Below are positions 11,201-17,360 of a stretch of 64,000 nucleotides of DNA, piece by piece (within the stretch, counting starts at the first letter, position 1; every line of letters begins with the position of its first letter). The notes below the pieces were generated by a model, which did not search any database, was not told where the DNA came from, and saw only the letters and a program-made list of their open reading frames with translations. The DNA is from Pycnopodia helianthoides (Eukaryota; Echinodermata; Asteroidea; Forcipulatida; Asteriidae): contig CM063243.1 of assembly GCA_032158295.1 (NCBI GenBank), forward strand, positions 17,273,635 through 17,337,634, given 5' to 3'. The position numbers and the translations under genes are program-made.

Positions 11201-12431
11201 AATTTCATACAAGTGACTATCTCCCGAGAAATATTTACACATCAAATTGAAATACTGTTAAAGTTCAGAAAATAAAATTTGTTAATGTACAAGACAGCGA
11301 GATGTAAGTTTGATACATACTTCATAAACAAATGAGTTTTGCCTTGAATTTTTTCAGCGACTAGTCAGTGAAACCATGGAGCTATGAAGTATAGCTCCAT
11401 GGTGTAACCTTGGAGGTCTTTTCACTGGTTCGTAACTTTGTATGGTACAAAGCTTCTATTAAACATCTCCTATGTACAGGACTTGAACTTGAAGCCATTG
11501 GCGCAGACAGTAAAATGTTCACATTGTATAGCTTTGAGGAGAAACACTGAGCTAGCCAGTGGGACTGCTTGGTCAGCATTTTTGACTGGTCCTGAGGTGT
11601 TTAATAACTGGCATTTGATTTAGCAAACCACTGTAATAGAAAAAGGTTGTGATGCTATGCAAAATGTTACCTTTGATAAATCAGGAATGAACTTTGTGTC
11701 ACCAAACGACTTGTAGTTTCCAAGGTTTGCAAAGAAGGCTGCTGCATAGGTCAAAAATGCCTAAAATAAGAAAGAAAGATCGCATCACAGATTTAATTGT
11801 AAAATACAGGATTGATATTCCATAAAAATGATAAGTTTCAGGTGCAGAAGATTACTGATTACAGAGACTATACCAGTGCTAGCCCACCTTGTTGGGTCGT
11901 TATGGCTCTCTTTCAACATCAGTCTTGTGCAAACTACAATAAGACCGATGTTTGAACTTAAAAGAGACCCATAACAGCCCAACAAAGTGGGCTAATGTTA
12001 TACTATGGCTCTAAACCAGTGGAACCTTAGGCATTGTCAAACCATATACAGCTGGTCAAACGGAACTAACGATCATCCAACCACAGAGATAGAAAATAAA
12101 CTAAAAAGTAAAAGTAAACCCGTCATCTACTTCGCATTTACCTGGAACTCGTCGTCAGTCAAGCCAGCTTTCAATGCCTTCTCCTTCAAGATGGTAACAG
12201 CCTCTGCCTTGAACAATTTTTGCAAGAGGAGGAAGATGAGGGGAGCTTCCGGGGATGTCTGGAACAGACAAATCAGCCCTCCACACCAAGATGCCTTGGC
12301 CAAATAATGGGCGTACTTCTTCTCCTTCGAGGTGAGAGCCTGGAAGGCTTTCTTACATTCCAGGGTGACAATCGGTACGTCGTTTGGAATGAGGAATTGA
12401 GACAAGTCAGTGGTTTCGTGATTGCCGGCAT
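2158..12431 (-). CDS. DPP3: Dipeptidyl peptidase 3 (peptidase family M49), 16 coding exons
   Basis: DPP3 is a cytosolic zinc exopeptidase that removes dipeptides from the N-termini of short peptides such as enkephalins and angiotensins. In vertebrates it also binds KEAP1. The exons, read right to left, give a protein colinear with vertebrate DPP3 as I remember it. The zinc motif HELLGH is at 5154-5171, the second zinc motif EECRAE is in exon 12, and ETGE is at 5070-5081. All introns are GT-AG. Exon spans: 12142-12431, 11671-11760, 10954-11091, 10301-10375, 9462-9552, 8739-8863, 7717-7847, 7365-7423, 6763-6957, 5701-5807, 5067-5222, 4728-4852, 3902-4022, 3391-3570, 2530-2695, 2158-2294. The length is about 728 residues if translation starts at the ATG at 12,431 (vertebrate about 737), but that ATG is one base out of frame with the exon. 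Identity is very secure; only the start is uncertain. Confidence 0.96.
2530..2695 (-). CDS. DPP3: DPP3 coding exon 15
   Basis: It encodes [20 protein letters not shown], then [20 protein letters not shown] and [15 protein letters not shown]. It matches the family's STGD...LYEGY...FL.LR..V..RK segment. Phase 1 donor GCAG|GTAAAT. Confidence 0.95.
2744..3119 (-). mobile_element. TTAA-type MITE, family C, in a DPP3 intron
   Basis: It shares over 350 bases with 43,965-44,349, including 'catccaagtatagcgaggtg' and 'ctatcaacagctgcagtg', and both end in gtgtttaccaa...ccctttaa. The right end keeps TTAA (3116-3119) but carries a run of 13 C. The left end is degraded (ttataggcaagattata). Confidence 0.8.
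3391..3570 (-). CDS. DPP3: DPP3 coding exon 14
   Basis: It encodes [19 protein letters not shown], then [18 protein letters not shown] and [18 protein letters not shown], ending RKLQ. It matches the [18 protein letters not shown] block. Acceptor TTTTAG, donor CAG|GTATGG. Confidence 0.97.
3902..4022 (-). CDS. DPP3: DPP3 coding exon 13
   Basis: It encodes (Q)[19 protein letters not shown], then [19 protein letters not shown] and RQ. The [16 protein letters not shown] block is nearly invariant in DPP3. Donor CAG|GTTAGT, phase 0. Confidence 0.97.
4141..4284. mobile_element. 144-base MITE with about 49-base terminal inverted repeats
   Basis: Bases 4141-4189 and the reverse complement of 4236-4284 match at about 42 of 49 positions (gggtg.acagtc.atat.agc.cccc.cggta.tggaagtt.acaaact). 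A second, perfect 17-base inverted repeat (ttggaagttgacaaact / agtttgtcaacttccaa) is nested inside. It sits in a DPP3 intron. Confidence 0.8.
4325..4391 (-). pseudogene. Possible N-terminal fragment of a Crypton-type recombinase or related mobile protein
   Basis: The minus strand reads [20 protein letters not shown] then ELEK and stop, inside a DPP3 intron. The FPDL.D.ELEK signature resembles the N-terminus of tyrosine-recombinase-like proteins that recur in invertebrate genomes, as I recall them. It stops exactly where a donor (GAA|GTAAGA) could lie, so it may be a first exon or a truncated copy. The match is short and untested. Confidence 0.25.
4728..4852 (-). CDS. DPP3: DPP3 coding exon 12: second zinc motif EECRAE
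   Basis: It encodes [20 protein letters not shown], then [19 protein letters not shown] and VL. EECRAE supplies the third zinc ligand (Glu) in the family. Phase 2 donor ACA|GTAAGT. Confidence 0.97.
5067..5222 (-). CDS. DPP3: DPP3 coding exon 11: zinc motif HELLGH and KEAP1-type ETGE
   Basis: It encodes [16 protein letters not shown], then [19 protein letters not shown] and [23 protein letters not shown] (bases 5154-5171) is the M49 form of the zinc-peptidase motif: two His ligands and a catalytic Glu, spaced one residue longer than HEXXH. ETGE near the exon end is the motif through which vertebrate DPP3 competes with NRF2 for KEAP1. Phase 0 at both ends, donor AAG|GTTAGT. Confidence 0.97.
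5701..5807 (-). CDS. DPP3: DPP3 coding exon 10
   Basis: It encodes (Y)[19 protein letters not shown] then [16 protein letters not shown], matching [16 protein letters not shown]. Tyr is completed across the intron. Donor AAG|GTAGGT. Confidence 0.95.
6075..6215 (-). mobile_element. tRNA-derived SINE fragment, minus strand
   Basis: On the minus strand, 'agtgttgtcagagtgtgggt' is followed by 'tgtcctcgagcaagaccctt'. It shares this order with the SINE pieces at 10,540 and 40,130. It lies in a DPP3 intron. Confidence 0.55.
6396..6672 (+). mobile_element. tRNA-derived SINE with (AAAC)n tail
   Basis: The head holds a pol III A box (tggtccggtgg) and B box (ggttcaaatcc) at tRNA-like spacing. A non-tRNA body follows (gacgttaaaccaatgtttgt ... 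gccgagttcccttgacggc), then a repeated AAAC tail. The anticodon stem does not pair well, so this is a retroposon and not a functional tRNA gene. It lies in a DPP3 intron. Confidence 0.75.
6763..6957 (-). CDS. DPP3: DPP3 coding exon 9
   Basis: It encodes (G)[18 protein letters not shown] through [20 protein letters not shown] and [18 protein letters not shown], ending IPN. Family blocks LPWP..FEKD.FL.PDFTSLD and [13 protein letters not shown] are intact. Phase 1 donor ATT|GTGAGT. Confidence 0.96.
7088..7316 (+). mobile_element. Truncated TTAA-type MITE, family D subtype
   Basis: It starts 'aaggtattatacaggattgg' and continues with 'aaggataaaaaacatca', matching the copy at 53,330. The left TTAA is mutated and the right end is missing, replaced by an (AAT)n run at 7319-7345. 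Confidence 0.65.
7319..7345. repeat. (AAT)n microsatellite
   Basis: Repeated AAT/ATA units 20 bases from a DPP3 splice donor. Confidence 0.7.
7365..7423 (-). CDS. DPP3: DPP3 coding exon 8
   Basis: A 59-base exon encoding (H)[19 protein letters not shown], matching the near-invariant YIGFIE.YRDPFG.RGE.EG block. Donor AAG|GTAATC. A degenerate MITE and an (AAT)n run lie immediately downstream in the intron. Confidence 0.96.
7717..7847 (-). CDS. DPP3: DPP3 coding exon 7
   Basis: It encodes [19 protein letters not shown], then [19 protein letters not shown] and GPIVE. This matches the family's SFTQGSIEAHK...SRFWIQDKGPIVE segment. Phase 2 donor ACA|GTAAGA. Confidence 0.95.
8739..8863 (-). CDS. 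DPP3: DPP3 coding exon 6
   Basis: It encodes [18 protein letters not shown] then [16 protein letters not shown] and DNLLKAK. The VTRGDY motif is conserved in DPP3. The donor is AAG|GTCAGT. A small MITE lies about 35 bases beyond the acceptor, inside the intron. Confidence 0.95.
8897..9025. mobile_element. 129-base MITE with 40-base inverted repeats (GGCCGTGTCC family)
   Basis: The left arm reads ggccgtatccgaattggcgg... and the right arm, reverse-complemented, ggtcgtgtccaaattggcgg.... The pairing continues through 'ctacagctacggctacgac' with few mismatches. Flanking TA on both sides fits a TA target duplication. Related, weaker copies appear near 46,892 and 62,730. It lies in the DPP3 intron beside exon 6. 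Confidence 0.75.
9462..9552 (-). CDS. DPP3: DPP3 coding exon 5
   Basis: It encodes [18 protein letters not shown] then [12 protein letters not shown] and ends in phase 1. It matches the family's AYNTRLFK...YEVRLAS stretch. The donor reads ACTG|GTAAGT. Confidence 0.95.
9660..10015 (+). mobile_element. TTAA-type MITE, family B, complete
   Basis: TTAA at 9660-9663 and at 10012-10015. The inner ends read aagggagggtatacctttgg and ccaaaggtatactttgcctt, an imperfect inverted repeat. The interior shares 'aagaagcactgcagctgctg' and 'gggattcaaaaacatttcaa' with the copy at 24,699. It sits in a DPP3 intron. Confidence 0.85.
10301..10375 (-). CDS. DPP3: DPP3 coding exon 4
   Basis: It encodes [17 protein letters not shown] then AKRFMVEK, matching the family signature [10 protein letters not shown]. 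Donor AAG|GTAAGG, phase 0. Confidence 0.96.
10540..10830 (+). mobile_element. tRNA-derived SINE
   Basis: The head reads cttggccacgcggttaagag and the B box ggtttgaatcc. The body includes 'tgtccttgagcaagatactt' and 'aggattggtagtgcacgtaa'. Minus-strand fragments of the same family lie at 6075 and 40,130. It lies in a DPP3 intron. Confidence 0.7.
10954..11091 (-). CDS. DPP3: DPP3 coding exon 3
   Basis: It encodes [15 protein letters not shown] through [19 protein letters not shown] and ends GLGDD. Acceptor TTTTCAG... (AAAACAG|GAC), donor GAT|GTAAGT. This is the less conserved part of the N-terminal domain; frame and phase fit both neighbours. Confidence 0.92.
11373..11403. repeat. Perfect 13-base hairpin
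   Basis: accatggagctat and atagctccatggt flank a 5-base loop. It opens like the hairpin at 16,300 and may be a worn transposon end. Confidence 0.75.
11545..11630. repeat. Fragment of an interspersed repeat (gactggtcctgaggtgttt)
   Basis: 'gagctagccagtggga...ttttgactggtcctgaggtg' recurs near 57,045-57,120 and, partly, near 48,190-48,260. The element class is unknown. Confidence 0.5.
11671..11760 (-). CDS. DPP3: DPP3 coding exon 2
   Basis: It encodes [20 protein letters not shown] then [10 protein letters not shown], matching the conserved [11 protein letters not shown] segment. Acceptor TTTTAG, donor AAG|GTAACA, phase 0 at both ends. Confidence 0.95.
12142..12431 (-). CDS. DPP3: DPP3 coding exon 1 (N-terminal domain; start uncertain)
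   Basis: It encodes [18 protein letters not shown], then [13 protein letters not shown] and [13 protein letters not shown], matching the DPP3 N-terminal helical domain. It ends DDEFQ at a donor reading CAG|GTAAAT, phase 0. No ATG occurs in this frame anywhere upstream in the open stretch. A well-placed ATG (ACCATGC) at 12,431-12,429 is in the +1 frame and would join the frame with one added base. Alternatively an upstream exon could splice in at the AG after TTTGCTCGGC (about 12,500). There is no sign that the gene is dead. Confidence 0.85.
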
Positions 12432-13134
12432 GGTAAGTTGCCGGTTTGTAATGGATATTGATGACAGCGACTAACGTTAACGAGTCGAGTTGGGAAATCC
12501 TGCCGAGCAAAGAAAATATGTGATTGTAAGATAATTGCGGTCGCACTCCTAGTCCTTGCCCTAAGTGCCATTCCACTTCGTAGCCCCATAAAATACATAG
12601 TGCCAATCCACTTTAAATCCTTAGCCCCCAGCAGCAGTGAGTTAGCATCTCCAAGACCGTACCGTAGACCATGTACAAAGAAAGAAAGACCCCGTACAAT
12701 GTCAATGTACATAACGTAAACTTAAACGTAGTCGTAGACCACCAAAGCAACTCCAATCTTTGTGCCCGCTATGGCTTTCAACCCGCTTCGATCATGAAAC
12801 TTACCGATGGAATGCTATTGACACTGTACTTGGTAGATCGCCCTACTGTTGGACTTTGTTGGGAAAAATCACAATTTTTGGGGGAGAATCAAATGCTTTT
12901 TTGAGAGCGAATTTTTGTAACATTTTTTTGTATACGTTCTCAGAATTAGGTTCACAAAATCGACCTAACGTTATTATATACCGGAATCGAGCACCAGTCC
13001 CAATATTTGGGTACGATAACCAAATACCCAAACTTTGTCGCAATCCCTTGACAACTTTACACAAAGGGTGCGATCAACTGCTACAATTGAATGGGAACCA
13101 GACTGATTTATTCAGCTCGCAGTTTACGGCTGTT
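12432..13134. other. DPP3 upstream region (5' UTR and promoter expected)
   Basis: It lies between the likely DPP3 start and the foldback element. Overlapping short open frames occur but none looks conserved. No TATA box or other core element is obvious. Confidence 0.4.
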
Positions 13135-13148
13135 TTGTGAAAGAATGT

Positions 13149-13293
13149 CAGACAACTCGTCCGTCGGACAACTCGTCCGTTCGGACAACTCGACGGTTCA
13201 GACAACTCGACCGTTCTGACAACTCGACGGTTCAGACAACTCGACTTTGACACAACTCGACGGATGACCAAGACAAGTCGACGGTTGAGCGGC
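13149..13293. repeat. Left arm of the foldback element
   Basis: About eight tandem variants of 'gacaactcgacggtt', alternating cggac, cagac and ctgac at the junctions. Confidence 0.85.
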
Positions 13294-13517
13294 TGACCTC
13301 CGTTTCTGACATGTTTACACGAATTTGTCCTGCGATTCTATATTTTTTGCTCGAACCTCAAGTAAGTATTCCTTCTCTTTGGCTGGATGCACGGCCGGGA
13401 GAGTGACACTCGGGTGTTTAGAGCTCTTTTCGTAGCCCTCTGTTCTCTAGAGGCGTGCATCGCACGCAGCGGACGGATCTCCGCCGTGTATACGGTCTCC
13501 CCTCCCGCGCGCCGAGT

Positions 13518-14005
13518 CCGCTCTTCACCCCTCCCGCCCCGTGCTGAGCCCCCGTCACGGACATCCGTCGACAAGACTTCACGCCGAGGATGTTGCATCG
13601 GGGAATCTTGCCCTATTTATACAATTACTTTGTTAGTTATAAGCCGGGAAAAAAGTGTACCCTTCCAATTTGTACAGAATCAGAAACAGGTTTAAAAAAA
13701 CCATTAAAACATTAAAACATTAAAACATTAAAACATTACACAGCTCTACTAGAAGAATTACTTATAAAAAATACTTTATTACCACCAACAACAACAACTC
13801 ATAATGAAAATGGTAATGGTAAAAAATAAACAAAATTATCAATTATCAAAACCATCATACCCCACCCCGGGGGACGCCCGTGCACCCCCTCCCATCACCA
13901 GTACTGAGCCCCCGTCACGGCCATCCGTCGACTACCCACCATACCCCGCTCTTCACCCAACCCGCCCCGTGCTGAGCCCCGTCACGGCCATCCGTCGAAC
14001 TTGTC
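13518..14005. repeat. Direct repeats inside the foldback element
   Basis: About 57 bases from 13,518 (gctcttcacccctcccgccc...) recur from about 13,947. A third, shorter copy around 13,902 shares 'gagcccccgtcacgg.catc'. Confidence 0.75.
13700..13738. repeat. Tandem 8-base repeat (CATTAAAA)n
   Basis: Four and a half head-to-tail copies inside the foldback element. Confidence 0.85.
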
Positions 14006-14146
14006 TTGACCCCCAAGTCGAGTTGTCTGACGGTTGAATAAATCATCCGTCGAGTTGTCTGAACCGTCGAGTTTGTCTGAACCGTCGAGTTGTCTGAACC
14101 GTCGAGTTTTCCGAACGGACGAGTTGTCCGACGGACGAGTTGTCTG
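13994..14146. repeat. Right arm of the foldback element
   Basis: Tandem variants of 'aaccgtcgagttgtctg', the reverse complement of the left arm. A short unrelated interruption (aataaatcat) breaks the series. Confidence 0.85.
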
Positions 14147-14439
14147 GTCTCCTTGTGAAATCATGTCTGTGCGGGCGAAAAACATTATTTAACCATTTTA
14201 ACTTATCAGCCTCGCTACCATGGGCAGCGTGCCGTATCGATACCTCTCGTCAGTGTTACCTTACATTTTAAGGTGAACACGTGATTTTTGCCCTAGACTT
14301 CTCCAATTAATACAACTTAGCAATAGTCCCCACATAATGACTGCAATTTACGCCCCCCCCCTCCAGAGTTAAGTTGATAACCACGTACATAATGGGGTGG
14401 GCGGGGCTGGGTTGGATTGGCGGGTGCGCCAAAACGTCT

Positions 14440-14799
14440 TTAAAGGCAGTGGACACTATTGGTAATTACTCAAATAATTATTAGCATAAAACCTTACTTG
14501 GTAACGAGTAATGGGGAGAGGTTGACAGTATAAAACATTGTGAGAAACGGCTCCCTTTTCGAGAAAGAAGTAATTTTCCACGAATTTGATTTCGAATTAG
14601 AATTTGAGGTCTCGAAATCAACCATCTGAAAGCACACAACTTCGTATGACAAGGGTGTTTTTTCTTTCATAGTTATCTCGCAACTTCGACGACCAATTGA
14701 GCTCAAGTTTCTACAGGTTTGTTATTTTATCCATATGTTGAGATACACCAAGTGAGAAGACTGGTCTTTGACAATTACCAATAGTGTCCAGTGTCTTTA
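14440..14799 (+). mobile_element. TTAA-type MITE, family A
   Basis: The ends are TTAAAGGCAGTGGACACTAT and ATAGTGTCCAGTGTCTTTA, an inverted repeat that continues through ttggtaattact. TTAA is intact at the left; the right reads TTTA. The interior matches the copy at 39,021 almost throughout. Confidence 0.9.
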
Positions 14800-15167
14800 T
14801 CACGAGCCTTTAAGTTTGATATGCAACACACTAATGTGGATGGGCGGGCAGGGTTGGGTTGGAAATAAGTAGGGCACGCTAACATTAAAATAAATTGATG
14901 AATTAACACAACAATTTTATAATCACAAGTTTTTATTTTAAAAAGGGTAATTTGAATATAACTAGACATATATTTTTGTAGAAACAAAAACAAGGTGTTC
15001 GATGTAGACATGTCCGAGTTAGTTTTGAACATGTCTTTGTACGAAATATTGATAAACTCTAAAGATTTTTAAATTTGAAATAAGAAACATTGAGTAATTC
15101 GGAAACCGATGCATCAATTTGATTTTAAAGCTGATTTTTTTTATCAAGACTTTTATAACCCATTTAA

Positions 15168-15322
15168 CCCTTTCCATATGTGTATTAAGCACTGTATACT
15201 TAGTACTTTCCTGAGTTGCGTAAAACAAGAAAGAACAAAACAGGCACAATACGCGGGTGGGATTCGAACCCAAGACAGTTGCACTGCTAGAGCAGATGTC
15301 TTACCACCAGACCACCGAAAGT
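15168..15322 (-). mobile_element. tRNA-derived SINE (family with the 'acagtgct' body), minus strand
   Basis: On the minus strand the A box is tggtctggtgg and the B box ggttcgaatcc. The body 'gaaagtactaagtatacagt' recurs in plus-strand copies at 49,098 and 57,901. Confidence 0.8.
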
Positions 15323-15330
15323 GTGTCTTA

Positions 15331-15790
15331 GTTGGATGACAAAAGTGCTGTAATTTAGCATGTTTGCGTGGATTAGACTAACACAACATCATACCAAATC
15401 AGTTTGTGGTCAGTCTGATCAATGGAGCGGAACAACCAGCCACTAGTGCTTTTGCATATACACGCTGAGTAAATGCGGGACAACAAATGACAGCGTCTTA
15501 CGTCTGATTCGACCAAAAATTTAGGTAAAATTGAAATCTGTTGTAAAAATTGGACGAAATGATAAGTGGTTATTGAGATATGAATTTTTGAAATGTTCGA
15601 CTTCCGATTTGAACCGGAAGTCAAGGTCAAATGGGTCACATTCTATGTACAGTTTGTTGAGTGTTTAATTTCCTTTCCGATAACGTTTAGAATGTAACAA
15701 TCCAATTAACGGTTCTTGGGTTATGATTTATTTAAATAATAAACTTTGATTTAGTGTATTTCAATATCTAATGACGTCATTGATAGCGGA
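15331..15790. other. Gene-free stretch
   Basis: No coding frame, RNA gene or inverted-repeat element recognised. The sequence 'ggacgaaatgataagtggtt' and its surroundings look unique within this window. Confidence 0.4.
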
Positions 15791-15798
15791 AAAAGACG

Positions 15799-15830
15799 AG
15801 GAGAAGAAGAAGAAGAAGAAGAAGAAGAAG

Positions 15831-15860
<30 letters not shown>
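15799..15860. repeat. (GAA)n microsatellite
   Basis: About 20 uninterrupted GAA/AAG units, a polypurine tract able to form triplex DNA. Confidence 0.95.
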
Positions 15861-15862
<2 letters not shown>

Positions 15863-15875
15863 TTAAGAGAAAAAA

Positions 15876-15989
15876 AACGAACAAAAACAAGATGTGTTGC
15901 GCGCTATGCTACGAACACCTAAAAAAAAAAAAAAAAACGAACAAAAACAATGCGTTGTTCGCGCTGTTGCACGAAGACCTAAAAAAAAA
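15876..15989. repeat. Two diverged tandem copies of about 65 bases
   Basis: Each reads cgaacaaaaacaa..tg.gtt then cgcgct.t.c.acgaa.acct and ends in an A run. Confidence 0.75.
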
Positions 15990-16299
15990 ACAAAACAAGC
16001 AAACAAACAAACAAACACCGGGGTTACATAGAAATAAAACAGCTTTTATCACAAAAATGGGAACACCTCAAACAAATTCCTGTTTATTGCAAAAAGAAAT
16101 AACAGAAGCTGAACGATTTTACTGAAAATGTTTAACAGATTTTAATTATTTTGCTGTTACGAATGAGTTTTACCATACCTCCATGGTTTTACTATTTTTT
16201 AATCTAAGATATTGTTCGACTTACCCTCGGCCCAATTTTGGTTGGTAATCCTGTTTTTATCAATGAAGAAATTCATGCTAAGCTAAGGGAACCAGTCTA

Positions 16300-16328
16300 A
16301 CCATAGAGAAAGGTCCTTTCTCTATGGT
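16300..16328. repeat. Perfect 14-base hairpin with a 1-base centre
   Basis: accatagagaaagg and cctttctctatggt flank a single T. Related hairpins are at 11,373 and 26,241. Confidence 0.85.
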
Positions 16329-16427
16329 CCAACCATGGAGGAAGTGTTCTTATTCTTCCATGTTCCAACAAGGTCGTTGGCAGTGTGTAACAAAAGAACA
16401 AAATCCGAATCGATTCAATATATAACT

Positions 16428-16595
16428 AGCAATAACATGATACTTTGTGTGACCATTTTTTTTTTTAGACCAGTGAGACTGGTAAACAGCAGTGACTTGA
16501 TCAAGTTTACTGGGAATAACGTGTTACTTTGTTGTGTGACCATTTTTGGCCGTGAGAATGGTAAACAGCAGAGTGACTTGATCAAGTCTACTAGG
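16428..16595. repeat. Tandem duplication of about 85 bases
   Basis: 'gtgtgaccattttt...ggtaaacagcag.gtgacttgatcaagt.tact' occurs twice in succession with moderate divergence. Confidence 0.8.
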
Positions 16596-16924
16596 GATTT
16601 CCCCGAAAGTTCCCGTTTAGTCTGTGTAATATACAGCGAGTACTTGCAAATAATTTAAGGAAACTTCTTTTAGTAATTTTCAACCGTAAATCATATTAGA
16701 ATGAAATACAAACTCTAAGACGTGAATTTAATTAATTTAAGAATTGTGTTTAAAAGAATCCCTCCTTTTGGTAAAATTATTTGGAGAACATGAAATACAC
16801 GTTCGTTAAGAAATTTTGTGTGACGCTGGTCCCATTCGTGTCACGCTGAATACCTCATTGTTTGATGTGCGATGAATACATCCGGAATTGGAAACACTGC
16901 ATAATATTTGCGAGCAGGATCCGG

Positions 16925-17030
16925 AATAAGCGAGTTCGGCATTTCGCGCGCGCTATGCATGCTGGGTAAAGGTCAAAGGTAATTCGGGATAAACATCGCC
17001 GTTGTCACACGCGCTTGTGTGTTACGCAGT
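16925..17030 (+). repeat. Left terminal inverted repeat of the SAP-gene element
   Basis: It pairs with 19,312-19,417. It is GC- and CpG-rich (cgcgcgcgctatgcatgc) and lies directly upstream of the SAP gene, so it may contain that gene's promoter. Confidence 0.75.
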
Positions 17031-17106
17031 GTGTTAGCATCTTGCAGACGCGAATAGGCTCACACGTCTTGCTTTTCTTTAATTTTTGGTCAATTATTTT
17101 TTAGAG

Positions 17107-17360
17107 TATGAGTGATCAAAATTACGAGAATTTGAGTTCGGATGACTTTCATGCGATGGAAAGTTTAAGCTTTGAAGAACTTTTTAGCAGACAGGGGACT
17201 GAAAAGAACGGGAAGAAAGAAAGAATTGAAGGTCCCGGTGCTGCCGTCTGCAACTGAGGAAAAGAGGCAGCATGCTCAGCAATATCGTGAGCTGCTAAAG
17301 TATGGTGACATTATGCTGCCAGATCCTGTCCAAGACCTCACAGATGGATGGCTAGGCTAG
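17107..17360 (+). pseudogene. Frameshifted N-terminus of a SAP-like (DNA-binding) mobile-element protein
   Basis: From ATG at 17107 the frame reads MSDQNYENLSSDDFHAMESL then SFEEL. The protein-like sequence then continues in another frame (from 17172): LKNFLADRGLKRTGRKKEL, a good SAP-motif pattern. Next come PVLPSATEEKRQHAQQYREL and LPDPVQDLTDGWLG, then TAG. Beyond the stop, other frames still look protein-like (ESKGILQLLPTMQLY, then YIELANHLNNLAVRAG), so the gene decayed by several small changes. SAP motifs bind AT-rich DNA. Invertebrate genomes hold many multicopy proteins with a SAP-like start, an 'EEKR' stretch and a 'GW' region, as I recall them. The function of this one is unknown. Confidence 0.6.

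Larger units (their letters stand above)
13149..14146. mobile_element. Foldback (TU-like) element with arms of about 17-base repeats
   Basis: The left arm (13149-13293) is a tandem series of units of the form c.gacaactcg.c.gtt. The right arm (about 13994-14146) is the same series reverse-complemented. The outermost 36 bases pair perfectly (starting cagacaactcgtccgtcgga). The GC-rich middle has no clear gene. Near-identical 15-mers flank it (ttgtgaaagaatgtc at 13135-13149, ttgtgaaatcatgtc at 14153-14167; 13 of 15 match), perhaps a worn target duplication. Arms of short tandem repeats are typical of Foldback/TU elements. It lies about 0.7 kb upstream of DPP3. Confidence 0.85.

Noticed and set aside
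12142..12606. DPP3 starting at the left edge of the long open frame (12,606) with about 65 extra residues
   Set aside because: The codon there is TTG, not ATG, and the extra sequence has no DPP3 similarity. The coding part most likely begins near 12,431 or in an upstream exon.
13387..13695. Arg/Pro-rich gene inside the foldback element
   Set aside because: Open frames on both strands here follow from high GC content. The frame has no motif, and the direct repeats cut across it.
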